A stretch of DNA of 59,842 nt. Origin: a virus. Shown here in pieces: positions 32,739 to 41,828 of this stretch. The notes beneath the pieces were generated by a model. That model was not told where the DNA came from, ran no database searches, and worked only from the letters and a program-made list of their open reading frames with translations. How positions within the stretch are numbered: position 1 is the stretch's first letter; every line of letters begins with the position of its first letter. Where the stretch lies: positions 1 to 59,842 of the IMG/VR virus record IMGVR_UViG_3300032160_000006. One strand, given 5' to 3'. Both the position numbers and the translations under genes were made by a program.

Positions 32739-33433
32739 CGCCGCCCCAGGAGATCATCCGCACGCCCGGCGGAGTGTACGTGCTCAAGAACGACACGCAC
32801 CTGAGCCGCTGGATCGAACTGCACGGGACCCTCGAGGTCGGTATCCAAGCGATTTCGCTATACGCTAAGTACATCCCCAAGGGCGGGACCGTGGTCGACG
32901 CGGGAGCCTGTCTGGGCGATCACGCGGCCACGTATGCGCAGATGGTGGGGCCGGAGGGAGCAGTGTGGGCCTTCGAACCATACCCGGAAGCGTACTATGC
33001 CCTGACTAGGAACACCCGTATGTGGCCTCAAGTTGAGACTAGGCCATTTGGCTTATCGGACTTCCAAGAGCCTGCATTCTTCGTGGTCGAAGACAACGCC
33101 GGGGCATCGCACATATCCGTGCCCGGTGACCGGTCGATAATGGTGTGGGTGACGCGACTCGACAACTTCTTGGAGGACCTCACCCGCCTCGACTTGATCC
33201 ATTTGGACTGCGAGGGCTTCGAACCGCGGGCGATCATGGGCGCCACGGAGACGATCAAGAAATTTAAGCCCGCCATGGTCATCGAGATCAACCACGCCTG
33301 CCTTGGGCGCTACGGCATGACCCAAGGCGACGTCTACTCGCTCTTGGACTCCATCGGGTACGGCTACACCGAGCTCGAGCCGGGGCGCGGGCCCGCTGAC
33401 GCCCAAAGGGACATTCTCTGCCTGCCGAAATGA
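32735..33433 (+). CDS. FkbM-family methyltransferase 2
   Basis: 232 residues from the ATGA start. TVVDAGACLGDHAATYA, VWAFEPYPEAYYAL and IHLDCEGFEPRAIMGA mark the same family as its neighbour. The first third is an added 45-residue extension. Likely O-methylation of a sugar or polyol; the target is unknown. Confidence 0.85.
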   Translation: MTPPQEIIRTPGGVYVLKNDTHLSRWIELHGTLEVGIQAISLYAKYIPKGGTVVDAGACLGDHAATYAQMVGPEGAVWAFEPYPEAYYALTRNTRMWPQVETRPFGLSDFQEPAFFVVEDNAGASHISVPGDRSIMVWVTRLDNFLEDLTRLDLIHLDCEGFEPRAIMGATETIKKFKPAMVIEINHACLGRYGMTQGDVYSLLDSIGYGYTELEPGRGPADAQRDILCLPK

Positions 33434-33996
33434 AGCCCTGCAACCCCATCCTGCGAGAAATAGACTACCGCACCGAGATCGGGGCGTTTCTCGATCGGCA
33501 CGGACTGACGAACGTGGGCGTCGAGGTCGGGGTGTTTCTGGGCGAGGGCGCCAAGCTGATCTTGGAAGGCACCTCCGTCCGCAGGCTCGTGCTGGTGGAT
33601 CCGTACCGGAAATTCACCCAGGCCGAGTATTTCGACAGCACGCAGGACCGCGACCAAGACCAGGTGTTCGCCGAGGCGCAGGCAAATCTCTACGCCTACA
33701 ATAAGCGGTCTACGTTCTGGCGCATGGACAGCCTGGATGCGGCCCCGCGTTTCCGCGACGGCGAACTGGACTTCGTTTGGCTCGACGGGAATCACAGCTA
33801 CGAGGCGTCGAGCGCCGACATAGCCGCGTGGTATCCCAAGGTCCGAAGCGGAGGCCTGTTCTCGGGCCACGATTTCTACACGCGCCTCAAGGACACCAAC
33901 TCGGACGCGCTAAACGCCGTGCTCGACTTTGCCGAGAGAATCGACACAAGACCCCATGTGACTTGGTGCTCATCTTGGTGGTTCATCAAGTCCTGA
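33430..33996 (+). CDS. Class I SAM-dependent methyltransferase
   Basis: 188 residues from an ATGA start. GVEVGVFLGEGAKLIL is motif I, LVLVDPYRKF the next strand, and LDFVWLDGNHSYEASSADIAAWYPKVRSGGLFSGHDF is the typical Methyltransf_24-like active-site region. Third methyltransferase in a row; it fits a glycan or small-molecule modification pathway. Confidence 0.8.
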   Translation: MKPCNPILREIDYRTEIGAFLDRHGLTNVGVEVGVFLGEGAKLILEGTSVRRLVLVDPYRKFTQAEYFDSTQDRDQDQVFAEAQANLYAYNKRSTFWRMDSLDAAPRFRDGELDFVWLDGNHSYEASSADIAAWYPKVRSGGLFSGHDFYTRLKDTNSDALNAVLDFAERIDTRPHVTWCSSWWFIKS

Positions 33997-34000
33997 TACC

Positions 34001-34225
34001 ATGAGCAACTTCTGCACCGACTGCTTCTACTGCCAAAAAACGGGGCATCTCGTGATCTCGCTTCCCAAGAAGCCCTCAGATAGCTGGCTCTGCACGCAGA
34101 ACGCGACCGCCCGGGATCCGGTCTCCGGGATCGCCGTGGGGCCCGACATGATCGCCTGCATCTACGCGCGGCAAGAGGGCCGCCCGTGTGGGCCGGACGG
34201 CAAGCTGTTCAAGAAGAAAGCGTGA
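34001..34225 (+). CDS. Cysteine-rich small protein
   Basis: 74 residues with cysteines at 5, 8, 11, 31, 53 and 63, suggesting a zinc or iron-sulfur site. Ends basic (GKLFKKKA). It overlaps the following GT gene by GTGA. Function unknown. Confidence 0.6.
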   Translation: MSNFCTDCFYCQKTGHLVISLPKKPSDSWLCTQNATARDPVSGIAVGPDMIACIYARQEGRPCGPDGKLFKKKA

Positions 34226-35820
34226 CCGACAAGCCCATAGTTGTCGTGCTGCCGGTCTCTATGGCCGACTTCCACCTGGCCGTAAAGTGGCTAAAGTGGG
34301 CCGCGATACTCGGCGGCACTCGAAAGATAGCGGCGCTGGTGTCCCCTAGGCTGACGGCCAAGGAATGCACGACGCTCCTAGACGCCGCGCGCCCGATGGA
34401 CTTCACGCTGAACTTGGCCGAGATCAACGACACAGGATATTGGGGCGCCCCCAACCAGATGTTCAAGGCCGCGCTGGAACTCATGGCCAAGGAGTTCCCC
34501 GGAAGCCCGATGCTCTGGGCCGAGGCCGACACGGTGCCCATGCACGCGGGATGGCTTCAGGAGATCGAGGCCGAGTACGCCGCCTGCGGGAAGCCATTCC
34601 TCGGTCAGAAAATCACCGACGCAATCGGCTTCGAATACCTTACGGGCACGGCGGTCTACCCGCCGGACTGCCTAAAATATCCGACGTTTGCCGCGCTGCC
34701 TGGGCCCGATACCCTGAAGGGATGGGACTCCCAATGTGCGGCGGACACGGTGCCCAATGCGGCCGAATCCGTGACCATCCGCCAAGTCTGGAGGCCACCC
34801 GTGTTCACCTCGGCCAACATCGACGACATCGTGCCCAAGGGCTGCGCGCTCTTCCATCAATGCAAGGACGCCACCCTTATAGATGCTCTGTGCGCGCGCG
34901 GTAAAATCCCGCAGTGGCCTACTGGGCCCCAGCTTGAGAAGTCCACCTATGGGGATCCGGCTCCGTATGCCGGCGGCGTCACCAGCGGCGGCCGGGTGTT
35001 CGCACGCGAACTGAATGTGGAACTGCTGTTCGTGACGTTCAAGCGCGACATGGAGTTCCTGAAGTACACGCTGCCGGCCGCCTACAAGTACGCCAAGGGC
35101 TTCCGGGGTATAACGCTCGCCGTGCCGCGCACCGAGAAGGGGCTGTATGACTGGACAAGCGGATCCTGCAAGATCGTGTACTTTGACGAGGCGCCCGGCA
35201 AGGGTATGCTGAGTCACGAGGTCGCGGTCTGCCGCGCCGACGAGCTATGCCCGACCGCCGATGCCATCCTGCACATCGACGCGGATTTCTGCTGTTGGAG
35301 AAAGTTCACGCCCGAGGACGTGGCGCCCAAGGGCAAACCGCTCTTAGTGGCGGAATACTATGAGAACTGCGGCAAGAGGAATCCCAACCGGCTCCATTGG
35401 CAAACTGCGGTCGAGAACGCCGTTGGATTTCGTCCCGAACGAGAAGGGATGACACGACATCCGGCAATTCACTTGCGCGAGGTCTACAAGATGGCCCGGA
35501 CGCTCGTCCAGGACCACACAGGTAAGAAGTTCGACGAGTACGTGCTCGGTTGCCGCAATGAATTTCCCCAAGGGTTCGCCGAGTTACCACTACTTGCGGC
35601 TGTGGCTATCAAGCACTACCCCGCATTATATACGGTCCAAGATTACGACCATTCCAAGGACCGGGACGAATGCTGCATCGGCCACGACGCCTTTCAGTAC
35701 ATCTACAAGCGCGACCGCGATATAGGATGTGAGGTATGGTCGCATGGCGGCATCCAAAGGTATCGCGCGGACCTGACGAATTGGCTTCAGGGCCAAGTGC
35801 CAGCCTATTACGTCAAATGA
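34222..35820 (+). CDS. Two-domain glycosyltransferase-like protein
   Basis: GTG at 34222 (GTGA overlap), 532 residues. The first half has VVVLPVSMADFHLAVKWLKW and MLWAEADTVPMHAGWL, with an (E/D)AD metal-binding motif. The second half repeats the outline (LLFVTFKRDMEFLKYTLPAA, then AILHIDADFCCW) and resembles DUF6492-type GT-A proteins. It probably transfers two sugars or has one regulatory half. Supports a glycan-building island. Confidence 0.7.
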   Translation: MTDKPIVVVLPVSMADFHLAVKWLKWAAILGGTRKIAALVSPRLTAKECTTLLDAARPMDFTLNLAEINDTGYWGAPNQMFKAALELMAKEFPGSPMLWAEADTVPMHAGWLQEIEAEYAACGKPFLGQKITDAIGFEYLTGTAVYPPDCLKYPTFAALPGPDTLKGWDSQCAADTVPNAAESVTIRQVWRPPVFTSANIDDIVPKGCALFHQCKDATLIDALCARGKIPQWPTGPQLEKSTYGDPAPYAGGVTSGGRVFARELNVELLFVTFKRDMEFLKYTLPAAYKYAKGFRGITLAVPRTEKGLYDWTSGSCKIVYFDEAPGKGMLSHEVAVCRADELCPTADAILHIDADFCCWRKFTPEDVAPKGKPLLVAEYYENCGKRNPNRLHWQTAVENAVGFRPEREGMTRHPAIHLREVYKMARTLVQDHTGKKFDEYVLGCRNEFPQGFAELPLLAAVAIKHYPALYTVQDYDHSKDRDECCIGHDAFQYIYKRDRDIGCEVWSHGGIQRYRADLTNWLQGQVPAYYVK

Positions 35821-36014
35821 AGACCACCTATTTCGAGATGCCCGAGGGCTGGCGCCCGCTCGTCGAGGGCGAGCCGCTGAAGACGGGCGACACCTATGGG
35901 GTGGGCTTCGAATTCAAGGTTGGGGGTCCCTTCACCGATCTGCGCGAGGGCGACAAGTGCCCCGGATTCATAATGACGTTCCATCCTCGCAGGAAGATAT
36001 GCGCCGACTCCTGA
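35817..36014 (+). CDS. Small protein of unknown function (65 aa)
   Basis: 65 residues from an ATGA start, beta-rich (GDTYGVGFEFKVGGPF). It overlaps the next gene by 16 bases. May be a small partner of the flanking GT proteins. Confidence 0.55.
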   Translation: MKTTYFEMPEGWRPLVEGEPLKTGDTYGVGFEFKVGGPFTDLREGDKCPGFIMTFHPRRKICADS

Positions 36015-36766
36015 TAGCGTTTCCGTACTACGAAAAGGACCGCGCCCAAGCAATGCGCTTGGCGAAGTTCATCTGCGACTTGGAACCCAAGTTTCGGGAC
36101 GACGTGACGCTTTTTTTCTACGCGCGGCATGACGCGCTGCCTATCACGCCGCACGAGATGATGCGGTACATCACTACGTTCCCGGTACAATGGGGCATCT
36201 CCTCAACCAAGGCCGAGGGGCATCCGGCCGGCTGCAACGCGATGGCCGCGGATCTGTTCCGGCACGCCCAAGCCCGGGTAGACTCCGGCCACTGGGCCGA
36301 CGTGGACTCGATCTTGCTATGCGAGCCTGACTGCGTGCCGTGCGCGCGGGACTGGATAGACCAGTTGCGCGCCGAGTGGGACCGCGCAAGGGAACTGTCT
36401 CCGGTCTTGGTCGTGGGCTGCTTCAGGAACCGCGGAGTCGATGTGCCCCATGTGAACGGAAACGCCCTCTGGTCGCCGCGCCTAGCCACGTCCATCGCTG
36501 TCGGAATGGACTGCCGCGGATTAGGGTGGGATAGCGCATGGTCCGAACAACTTACGGGACGCTCCTATCCGACGTCCATGATAGTCAACCTTTGGAGGGA
36601 AACCAATGTGCCAGAGGACCGCATGGCGACCAGCCCGTTCCTGCCAATGCTCCCGTACAAGCCCGTGCTGATACACGGCGTCAAGGACCGCAGCGCGGAG
36701 TTGTGGGCCGAGAAACAGACAGGAGTGAAATTCGAAGGCGACTATCCCCTGACACCAAGTAAATGA
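35999..36766 (+). CDS. GT-A-like glycosyltransferase
   Basis: Start at the ATG at 35999, 255 residues. It starts LLIAFPYYEKDRAQAMRLAKFI and contains DSILLCEPDCVPCARDWID, the EPD metal-binding site of GT-A folds. A later WRETNVPEDRM region may hold the acceptor site. ATGA overlap with the methyltransferase gene. Confidence 0.65.
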   Translation: MRRLLIAFPYYEKDRAQAMRLAKFICDLEPKFRDDVTLFFYARHDALPITPHEMMRYITTFPVQWGISSTKAEGHPAGCNAMAADLFRHAQARVDSGHWADVDSILLCEPDCVPCARDWIDQLRAEWDRARELSPVLVVGCFRNRGVDVPHVNGNALWSPRLATSIAVGMDCRGLGWDSAWSEQLTGRSYPTSMIVNLWRETNVPEDRMATSPFLPMLPYKPVLIHGVKDRSAELWAEKQTGVKFEGDYPLTPSK

Positions 36767-37449
36767 AACCCTACTACCAAGATGACGCGGTGACGATCTA
36801 TCACGGGGACTGCCGCGAGATTGTGCCGACGTTGGGCCGGTTCGACCTTTTGCTGACCGATCCGCCGTATGGTATTGGCGAGGGAAACGCTAAACGAATC
36901 GCGAGCAGGTCAAAGCTGGCGGCTGCGATAGACTACGGCCACGCAGAGTGGGACAATCTCCCGCCGTCAGCAGAGACCATTGCGTGCCTTCGTTGTGCGG
37001 CAGATTTTCAAATAATCTGGGGCGCAAATTACTTTGAGGCATTGCCGCCCCGTCGCGGGTGGCTGGTCTGGGACAAGGACAATGGCAAAAATGATTTTGC
37101 GGATTGTGAACTTGCGTGGACAAACCTTGAAACAGCCGTTCGCAAATTCAAATGGCGCAGGGCGGGAATGCTGCAGGAAAACATGGCAGAAAAGGACGTG
37201 CGTGAACACCCAACACAGAAGCCTTTGGCTTTAATGGCTTGGTGTCTTGGTTTGTCGAAAGAATCACAAACAGTCCTCGACCCATTCGCCGGCTCCGGCA
37301 CCACTGGCCGCGCCTGTAAGGATCTAGGCCGCAAATGCGTCCTGATCGAGCGCGAGGAACGGTACTGCGAGATCGCCGCCAGGCGGATGCAGCAGGAAGT
37401 TTTACAGTTAACCACAACCAAAGCCCCATTACTTGTCGTGAAGGGATAA
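36763..37449 (+). CDS. DNA adenine/cytosine-N4 methyltransferase (beta class)
   Basis: 228 residues. DPPY (33-36) precedes HPTQKP (149-154) and DPFAGSGTTGRA (173-184), the beta-class order. It methylates an exocyclic amino group in DNA and is likely a protection or marking enzyme. Its place among glycosyltransferases is notable. ATGA overlap with the GT upstream. Confidence 0.9.
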   Translation: MKPYYQDDAVTIYHGDCREIVPTLGRFDLLLTDPPYGIGEGNAKRIASRSKLAAAIDYGHAEWDNLPPSAETIACLRCAADFQIIWGANYFEALPPRRGWLVWDKDNGKNDFADCELAWTNLETAVRKFKWRRAGMLQENMAEKDVREHPTQKPLALMAWCLGLSKESQTVLDPFAGSGTTGRACKDLGRKCVLIEREERYCEIAARRMQQEVLQLTTTKAPLLVVKG

Positions 37450-37461
37450 TCACCAATTCGA

Positions 37462-37626
37462 ATGACGACCATCTGGCACCGCCTGTCGTTCTACATCGCC
37501 GTCGGCCTGATCTTGGAGGCCGCCTACCTGATGCTGTGGCTTCCCGCCCAAGCTGAGTCCATCGTAACCGGCTTATGCTTGCTCGCCGTGGCCGGATGGC
37601 TCGGATTCATCTATTTTAGGAAATGA
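37462..37626 (+). CDS. Two-pass small membrane protein, holin-like
   Basis: 54 residues with two hydrophobic helices (LSFYIAVGLILEAAYLMLWL and IVTGLCLLAVAGWLGFIYF) and a short PAQAES turn. Ends FRK. Holin or membrane-exclusion peptide are both possible. Confidence 0.6.
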   Translation: MTTIWHRLSFYIAVGLILEAAYLMLWLPAQAESIVTGLCLLAVAGWLGFIYFRK

Positions 37627-37664
37627 CTCATAGATGATACAAAAACGAAGATAACTTATAATAT

Positions 37665-37871
37665 ATGAAACACAAAATCGACAACCGCCCGCGCTTCGGC
37701 TGGGCGCACACGTTGGATAATGACCCACAAATCATTTATGAGAATCCGGACAAGTGGATCGCCGACGATCAGGAATCATTCCCAGTGGCCATCGTCCCAT
37801 TGCCATATATGAGCGGTAAACTGCGCCAGAAGGTGCGCAATTTCATCAAGAAGCAGTTGCCGCCGCTGTGA
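37665..37871 (+). CDS. Small protein of unknown function (68 aa)
   Basis: 68 residues with a basic C-terminus (KLRQKVRNFIKKQLPPL). The 38 bases before it are A/T-rich and contain TATAAT (37655-37660 region), so an internal promoter may sit here. GTGA overlap with the next gene. Confidence 0.55.
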   Translation: MKHKIDNRPRFGWAHTLDNDPQIIYENPDKWIADDQESFPVAIVPLPYMSGKLRQKVRNFIKKQLPPL

Positions 37872-38593
37872 ACGCCATTATCTCGGTTATTCACGCCACG
37901 CTCGGACGGCCCAAGAAGGCGGTCGAGACCATGCGGCGTTGGTTCGATGAGGCCGAGGACGGAAAGCGCGTGGAATATCTGTTCGTGCTCAACATCGGAG
38001 ATCCCACACACGGAGAGCTCATGGACGAGTTGGAGAAGAATGAGATTCCTTCGCACGGCCCCATCACCGTCATTGGTGCGGATGTCGAGTATTCTGCTCC
38101 AGCATGGAACGTAGGGGCCATCGCCTCACACGGTAAGCTCATCATTCAGGCACAAGACGACGTCGAGCCGCCGGAGAACTGGGACGAGAAACTCGACCTA
38201 TTGGTGCGCCTCCACGGGGGCTACGACGAGCCCTTGGTGATCGCTGTAGGCGACGGATACCGAAAGGGCCACGCGGCGTTGCTCATGTGCACTGCCATCT
38301 GTAACCGAGCGCGAATCAACCAAGAGGGCTTTTTCCTTTATCCCGGCTACCAGAGCGTGTTCTCGGATGATGATTTCTCCTATCGGGCCTACCGTGACGA
38401 ACGCGACGGCCGCGTGAAGGTCATCCGTGCGCCCCGCCTTGTCTTTCTGCACAGGCACCATTACCACGCGAAAGAAGTGCCATGGGACTCGACATATGCC
38501 CACGAAAACGACCCGGCTGCCTACGCGCTCGGCCAGCGCCTTTTCAACGAGAGGAACCCAAGGGCGCTTACGGACGGGCTGAAGAGGTGGTGA
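37868..38593 (+). CDS. Glycosyltransferase-like protein (GT-A type)
   Basis: 241 residues from a GTG start. IISVIHATLGRPKKAVETMRRW opening, VIGADVEYSAPAWNVGAIASHGKLIIQAQDDVEPPENW with a DD metal motif, and SDDDFSYRAYRDERDG. Fits family-2-like glycosyltransferases. Part of the glycan island. Confidence 0.75.
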   Translation: MNAIISVIHATLGRPKKAVETMRRWFDEAEDGKRVEYLFVLNIGDPTHGELMDELEKNEIPSHGPITVIGADVEYSAPAWNVGAIASHGKLIIQAQDDVEPPENWDEKLDLLVRLHGGYDEPLVIAVGDGYRKGHAALLMCTAICNRARINQEGFFLYPGYQSVFSDDDFSYRAYRDERDGRVKVIRAPRLVFLHRHHYHAKEVPWDSTYAHENDPAAYALGQRLFNERNPRALTDGLKRW

Positions 38594-38594
38594 C

Positions 38595-39425
38595 ATGGTC
38601 GACGACCAGCAAAGTGCAGCGAAAGCGTGGGGCAACAATCCTGCGTCCGAGTCCAACGAGGACCTATACCCGCAGGCCAAGGAGCCGCCCGTGGAGACCG
38701 CCACGAAGGCTGCCCCTGCCTCCTACGCAGCCCGCATCATGGTCATCATCCCGTTCCGGGACCGGAAGCGGGTGGCGGAGCTCTGCGTTCCCACGATAGC
38801 CGAGACGCTCACGGCGGCCGATTATTTTGTCGCCTGCAATGATGGCTCGACCGAGTATGGCGCCGAGTTCCTCACGAAGCTCGGGGCGGATAGGGTGTTC
38901 ACGGCCCAGACGCCGCACGGCATAGAGGCGCAGCGCCGAACCCACCTCGCATACTACTGGAGCTATCAGCACGCATATTCCCATCTGTACTTTACCGACC
39001 CGGACGCCTTGCACGATCCAGAATGGCGCTCGTATGCGCTCGATCTGCAGGCGAAGGCCGGAGGCGCCCCAGTCTGCCTTTACAACACGGCAACGCACGT
39101 GCGTATGGTCGGCAACACGATCGAGGAGGACATCCCGAAGGGCATCGTCTGGCGCAGGGTCGCGCCCGGGATCTCCTACCTGCTCACCCGCGAGCATGTC
39201 GGACGCATAATGACGGCGCTCCATGCGCTTAACAACTTCGACTGGATGATACCCGCTCTCTTGGGAGGCCGGTTCGCCGTGTCGCGCAAGAGCTACGTAG
39301 ACCACATCGGCTGGGGCGGGATGCATCATCCCCTTACCGAGGGGCCCGAGGGGGGAGATGTCGGTCTGAACTGCACGGATTGGCTGGTAAAGAAGCGGTC
39401 CGAAGTGGTTGAATGCCTGAGATGA
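38595..39425 (+). CDS. Family 2-like glycosyltransferase
   Basis: 276 residues. A 45-residue polar extension precedes RIMVIIPFRDRKRVAELCVPTI and YFVACNDGSTEYGAEFLTKLG, the nucleotide-sugar site of GT2 enzymes. HLYFTDPDALHD supplies the D-x-D-like motif. Transfers sugar to an unknown acceptor. ATGA overlap with the GNAT gene. Confidence 0.75.
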   Translation: MVDDQQSAAKAWGNNPASESNEDLYPQAKEPPVETATKAAPASYAARIMVIIPFRDRKRVAELCVPTIAETLTAADYFVACNDGSTEYGAEFLTKLGADRVFTAQTPHGIEAQRRTHLAYYWSYQHAYSHLYFTDPDALHDPEWRSYALDLQAKAGGAPVCLYNTATHVRMVGNTIEEDIPKGIVWRRVAPGISYLLTREHVGRIMTALHALNNFDWMIPALLGGRFAVSRKSYVDHIGWGGMHHPLTEGPEGGDVGLNCTDWLVKKRSEVVECLR

Positions 39426-39874
39426 CTCCCTTCGTCTCCACCGACAAGAGCCTGATCGACATGGCATGGCTCTGCCAGCGCCTCCGCGCCGAGCATTGGG
39501 GCTGGGCGCTCACGGACGAGAAGATCAGGGAGATCGTGGACCACCAGCTTTGCTTCGGGGTGTACGGATGGTCGGAGCCGGAGAAATTCCTGATGGCGCT
39601 CCCCGACGCTGAAAAAGAGGAATTACCAGCGCACCAGTTCGGCTTTGCCGCCGTCCTCACGGACGAGGTGTCCGTCTCCCTCCTCGGTAACGTCGTGATC
39701 GACCCGGCGCACCGCAGGCAGGGCCTCGGGACGCTCCTCATGCGGTGCATCCTCGCGCACCCGACCGTCAAGAAGACCGTCTGCATTTTGGCCAGCCGTG
39801 ATGCCATCGGCTTCTACGAAAAGCTCGGCTTTGGACCGATGCCTTACCACGGGATGCAGCACGATCCGCTGTGA
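39422..39874 (+). CDS. GNAT-family N-acetyltransferase
   Basis: ATG at 39422 (ATGA overlap) gives 150 residues. VVIDPAHRRQGLGTLLMRCIL is the acetyl-CoA-binding motif and DAIGFYEKLGF the typical C-terminal strand. It could acetylate an amino sugar made by the island or a host protein. It is coupled directly to the terminase. Confidence 0.85.
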   Translation: MTPFVSTDKSLIDMAWLCQRLRAEHWGWALTDEKIREIVDHQLCFGVYGWSEPEKFLMALPDAEKEELPAHQFGFAAVLTDEVSVSLLGNVVIDPAHRRQGLGTLLMRCILAHPTVKKTVCILASRDAIGFYEKLGFGPMPYHGMQHDPL

Positions 39875-41700
39875 GCGAGCCAATCATCAACGAGGCCGTG
39901 AGGGCCGACGCAGGCGCGTGGTTCGAGCACCACGGGAAGATCTGGCCCAAGAACCGCAAGCTCGGCCTTATCCGGCCAAAGCAGAACTGCCTGCAACGCC
40001 GGATTCAGGCCACGGTTAATCGCTTCGAGGACTTGGATCTGCCCATCAGGATAATCGGCCTCAAGCCGCGCCAGAAGGGGTCGACCACCTACTTCGGCGC
40101 GCTCGACTACCACTTCCTTCGTCGCCACCCGGTCTCGGCCTGCGTGATCGGCGGCCAGTATGACCAGACAAGCTCGCTCTGGGATATGTTTCAGACCTAC
40201 CAGAACAACGACCGATTCGCCTGGGGCAACACCGGCACGATCAACGAGGCATCCGGCAAGTGGACGAACGGAAGCCAGCTCCGCAAGGAGACCGCGAACG
40301 ACAAGCTGGCCGGCGTCTCGGACACGTTCCAGGTCCTTCACTGCACGGAGGTCGCGCGCTGGTCGAAGTATGGCGTGCGGGACGCGGCCACGGTCCTGAC
40401 GAACATCATGAAATGCGTGCCGCTCCTTCCGGGCACGGCGATCTTCGAGGAGAGTACGGCCGAGGGAAACTCCGGCTCGTTCTACGAGACCTTCGTCGGG
40501 GCCGCCGATGCCGAGGATTTTATTTCCGGCGCTGTCAAGGTGAGGCCGGGAGACATGGTGCGCGTATTCGCGGCGTGGTTTGAATTCGACGATTCGGCCA
40601 TCCCGCTCACGCCGGGCGACAAGGAGGAGGTCGAGCGCACGCTGGATGCGGACCCTGAATACGAGGGTGAAAAGATGCTGGTCGAGACCTACGGATTCAA
40701 GGGGCCGGACGGGGCGCTGAGGCTCGGAAAGGCCGTCAAGGATTTCGACGTGTGGGAGCAGCTTGCCTGGCGGCGTTACGCCATTCGCTCCGAGTGCAAC
40801 AAGGACAAGGAGATATTCGACCGGGACTTCCCGCACTCATGGGAGACGGCATTCCTGAAATCCGGAAATCTGCGCTTCAACAAGGCGGGCGTGGCCAATC
40901 TGCGCAAGCGGCAGGGAAACCGCGCGGCCCTGTACGGCGTGCTCGAGGAAGCCGCAGGGCGCCCTGCGTTCCGTCCAACCGACACGAACGAGGCAAACGT
41001 CATCATCTACGAGAAGCCCACTCCAGGCAAACGTTACCTATGCTCTATCGACCCAATGACGGGGGCAAGCCAGGTGGGCGGAGAGGACCCGGACGAACAT
41101 GGGGTTGGCATCCTTCGGGACGGATTCTGGGACGGTGAGGGCAAGTGGAACCGCATAGGCGTGGTCGCCCGGCTCATTCCGAACCGCTGGGACATAGATG
41201 TCGTCGGCTACAACGCATGGATGCTGGCACGGTACTACGGGGATTCGTCCGGCTGTAAGATGGCGATAGAGATGAACAAGGACGCCGGCATCACCGAGTA
41301 CCTAAAGGGCAAGGGGGCCGACCTGTACCAGCGCGAGATGTTCAACCAGCGCGAGTTCAAGATGACCAAGGCCTACGGCTGGCTGACGACGCCGACAAAC
41401 CGAGAGACTTGGGTCGAGGCCGTCGCCAAGGGGATTCGCGAATGGAACACGCCAGGGGAGGGCGTGGACATCTGGGATGAGCACGCGATCGTCCAATGCG
41501 AGAACTTTACGCGCAAGGAGAATGGATCGTCCGCCGCCGCCGAGGGCTTCCACGACGACGACATTTCCTTCATCGGCATCGGCCTGGTTCTCATCGACCA
41601 CGCGACGACCTACTTTCCGAACCGCGGCGGCGAGGGGCTTCCACCGGACCTTGCGGCGCTCCACCATCCTCAGGGCCCGGCGCCGTCGCAATACTCGTAA
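39871..41700 (+). CDS. terL: Terminase large subunit
   Basis: 609 residues from a GTG start (GTGA overlap). Walker A-type IIGLKPRQKGSTT (61-73), Walker B-type FQVLHCTE (153-160) and coupling motif IFEESTAEG (191-199) form the packaging ATPase. The C-terminal nuclease begins YLCSIDPMTG with D393, then has EMNKDAGITEYL and FHDDDISF. It cuts and packages concatemeric DNA into heads through the portal. Length is within the family range. Confidence 0.93.
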   Translation: MSEPIINEAVRADAGAWFEHHGKIWPKNRKLGLIRPKQNCLQRRIQATVNRFEDLDLPIRIIGLKPRQKGSTTYFGALDYHFLRRHPVSACVIGGQYDQTSSLWDMFQTYQNNDRFAWGNTGTINEASGKWTNGSQLRKETANDKLAGVSDTFQVLHCTEVARWSKYGVRDAATVLTNIMKCVPLLPGTAIFEESTAEGNSGSFYETFVGAADAEDFISGAVKVRPGDMVRVFAAWFEFDDSAIPLTPGDKEEVERTLDADPEYEGEKMLVETYGFKGPDGALRLGKAVKDFDVWEQLAWRRYAIRSECNKDKEIFDRDFPHSWETAFLKSGNLRFNKAGVANLRKRQGNRAALYGVLEEAAGRPAFRPTDTNEANVIIYEKPTPGKRYLCSIDPMTGASQVGGEDPDEHGVGILRDGFWDGEGKWNRIGVVARLIPNRWDIDVVGYNAWMLARYYGDSSGCKMAIEMNKDAGITEYLKGKGADLYQREMFNQREFKMTKAYGWLTTPTNRETWVEAVAKGIREWNTPGEGVDIWDEHAIVQCENFTRKENGSSAAAEGFHDDDISFIGIGLVLIDHATTYFPNRGGEGLPPDLAALHHPQGPAPSQYS

Positions 41701-41735
41701 CTTGACAGTTTGGGCGTCCCGGCTTGGCTGGCCGT

Positions 41736-41810
41736 CGCAGGGTGGCGCAGTGGTAGCGCGCCGGTTTCATACACCGGAGGACGCCGTTTCGATTACGGCC
41801 CCTGCATCCA
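41736..41810 (+). tRNA. tRNA-Met (CAT anticodon), initiator-like
   Basis: 75-nt cloverleaf with encoded CCA. D-stem GCGC/GCGC with loop AGTGGTA, anticodon stem CCGGT/ACCGG with loop TTCATAC (CAT), variable AGGAC, T-stem GCCGT/ACGGC with loop TTCGATT. The acceptor CGCAGGG/CCCTGCA leaves a C1-A72 mismatch, a hallmark of bacterial initiator tRNA. Only two of the three G-C pairs (29-41, 30-40) are present and the D-stem is elongator-like. Discriminator base is T. A TTGACA element begins 34 bases upstream. Confidence 0.85.
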
Positions 41811-41828
41811 ACTCAACCCAATCCACCT

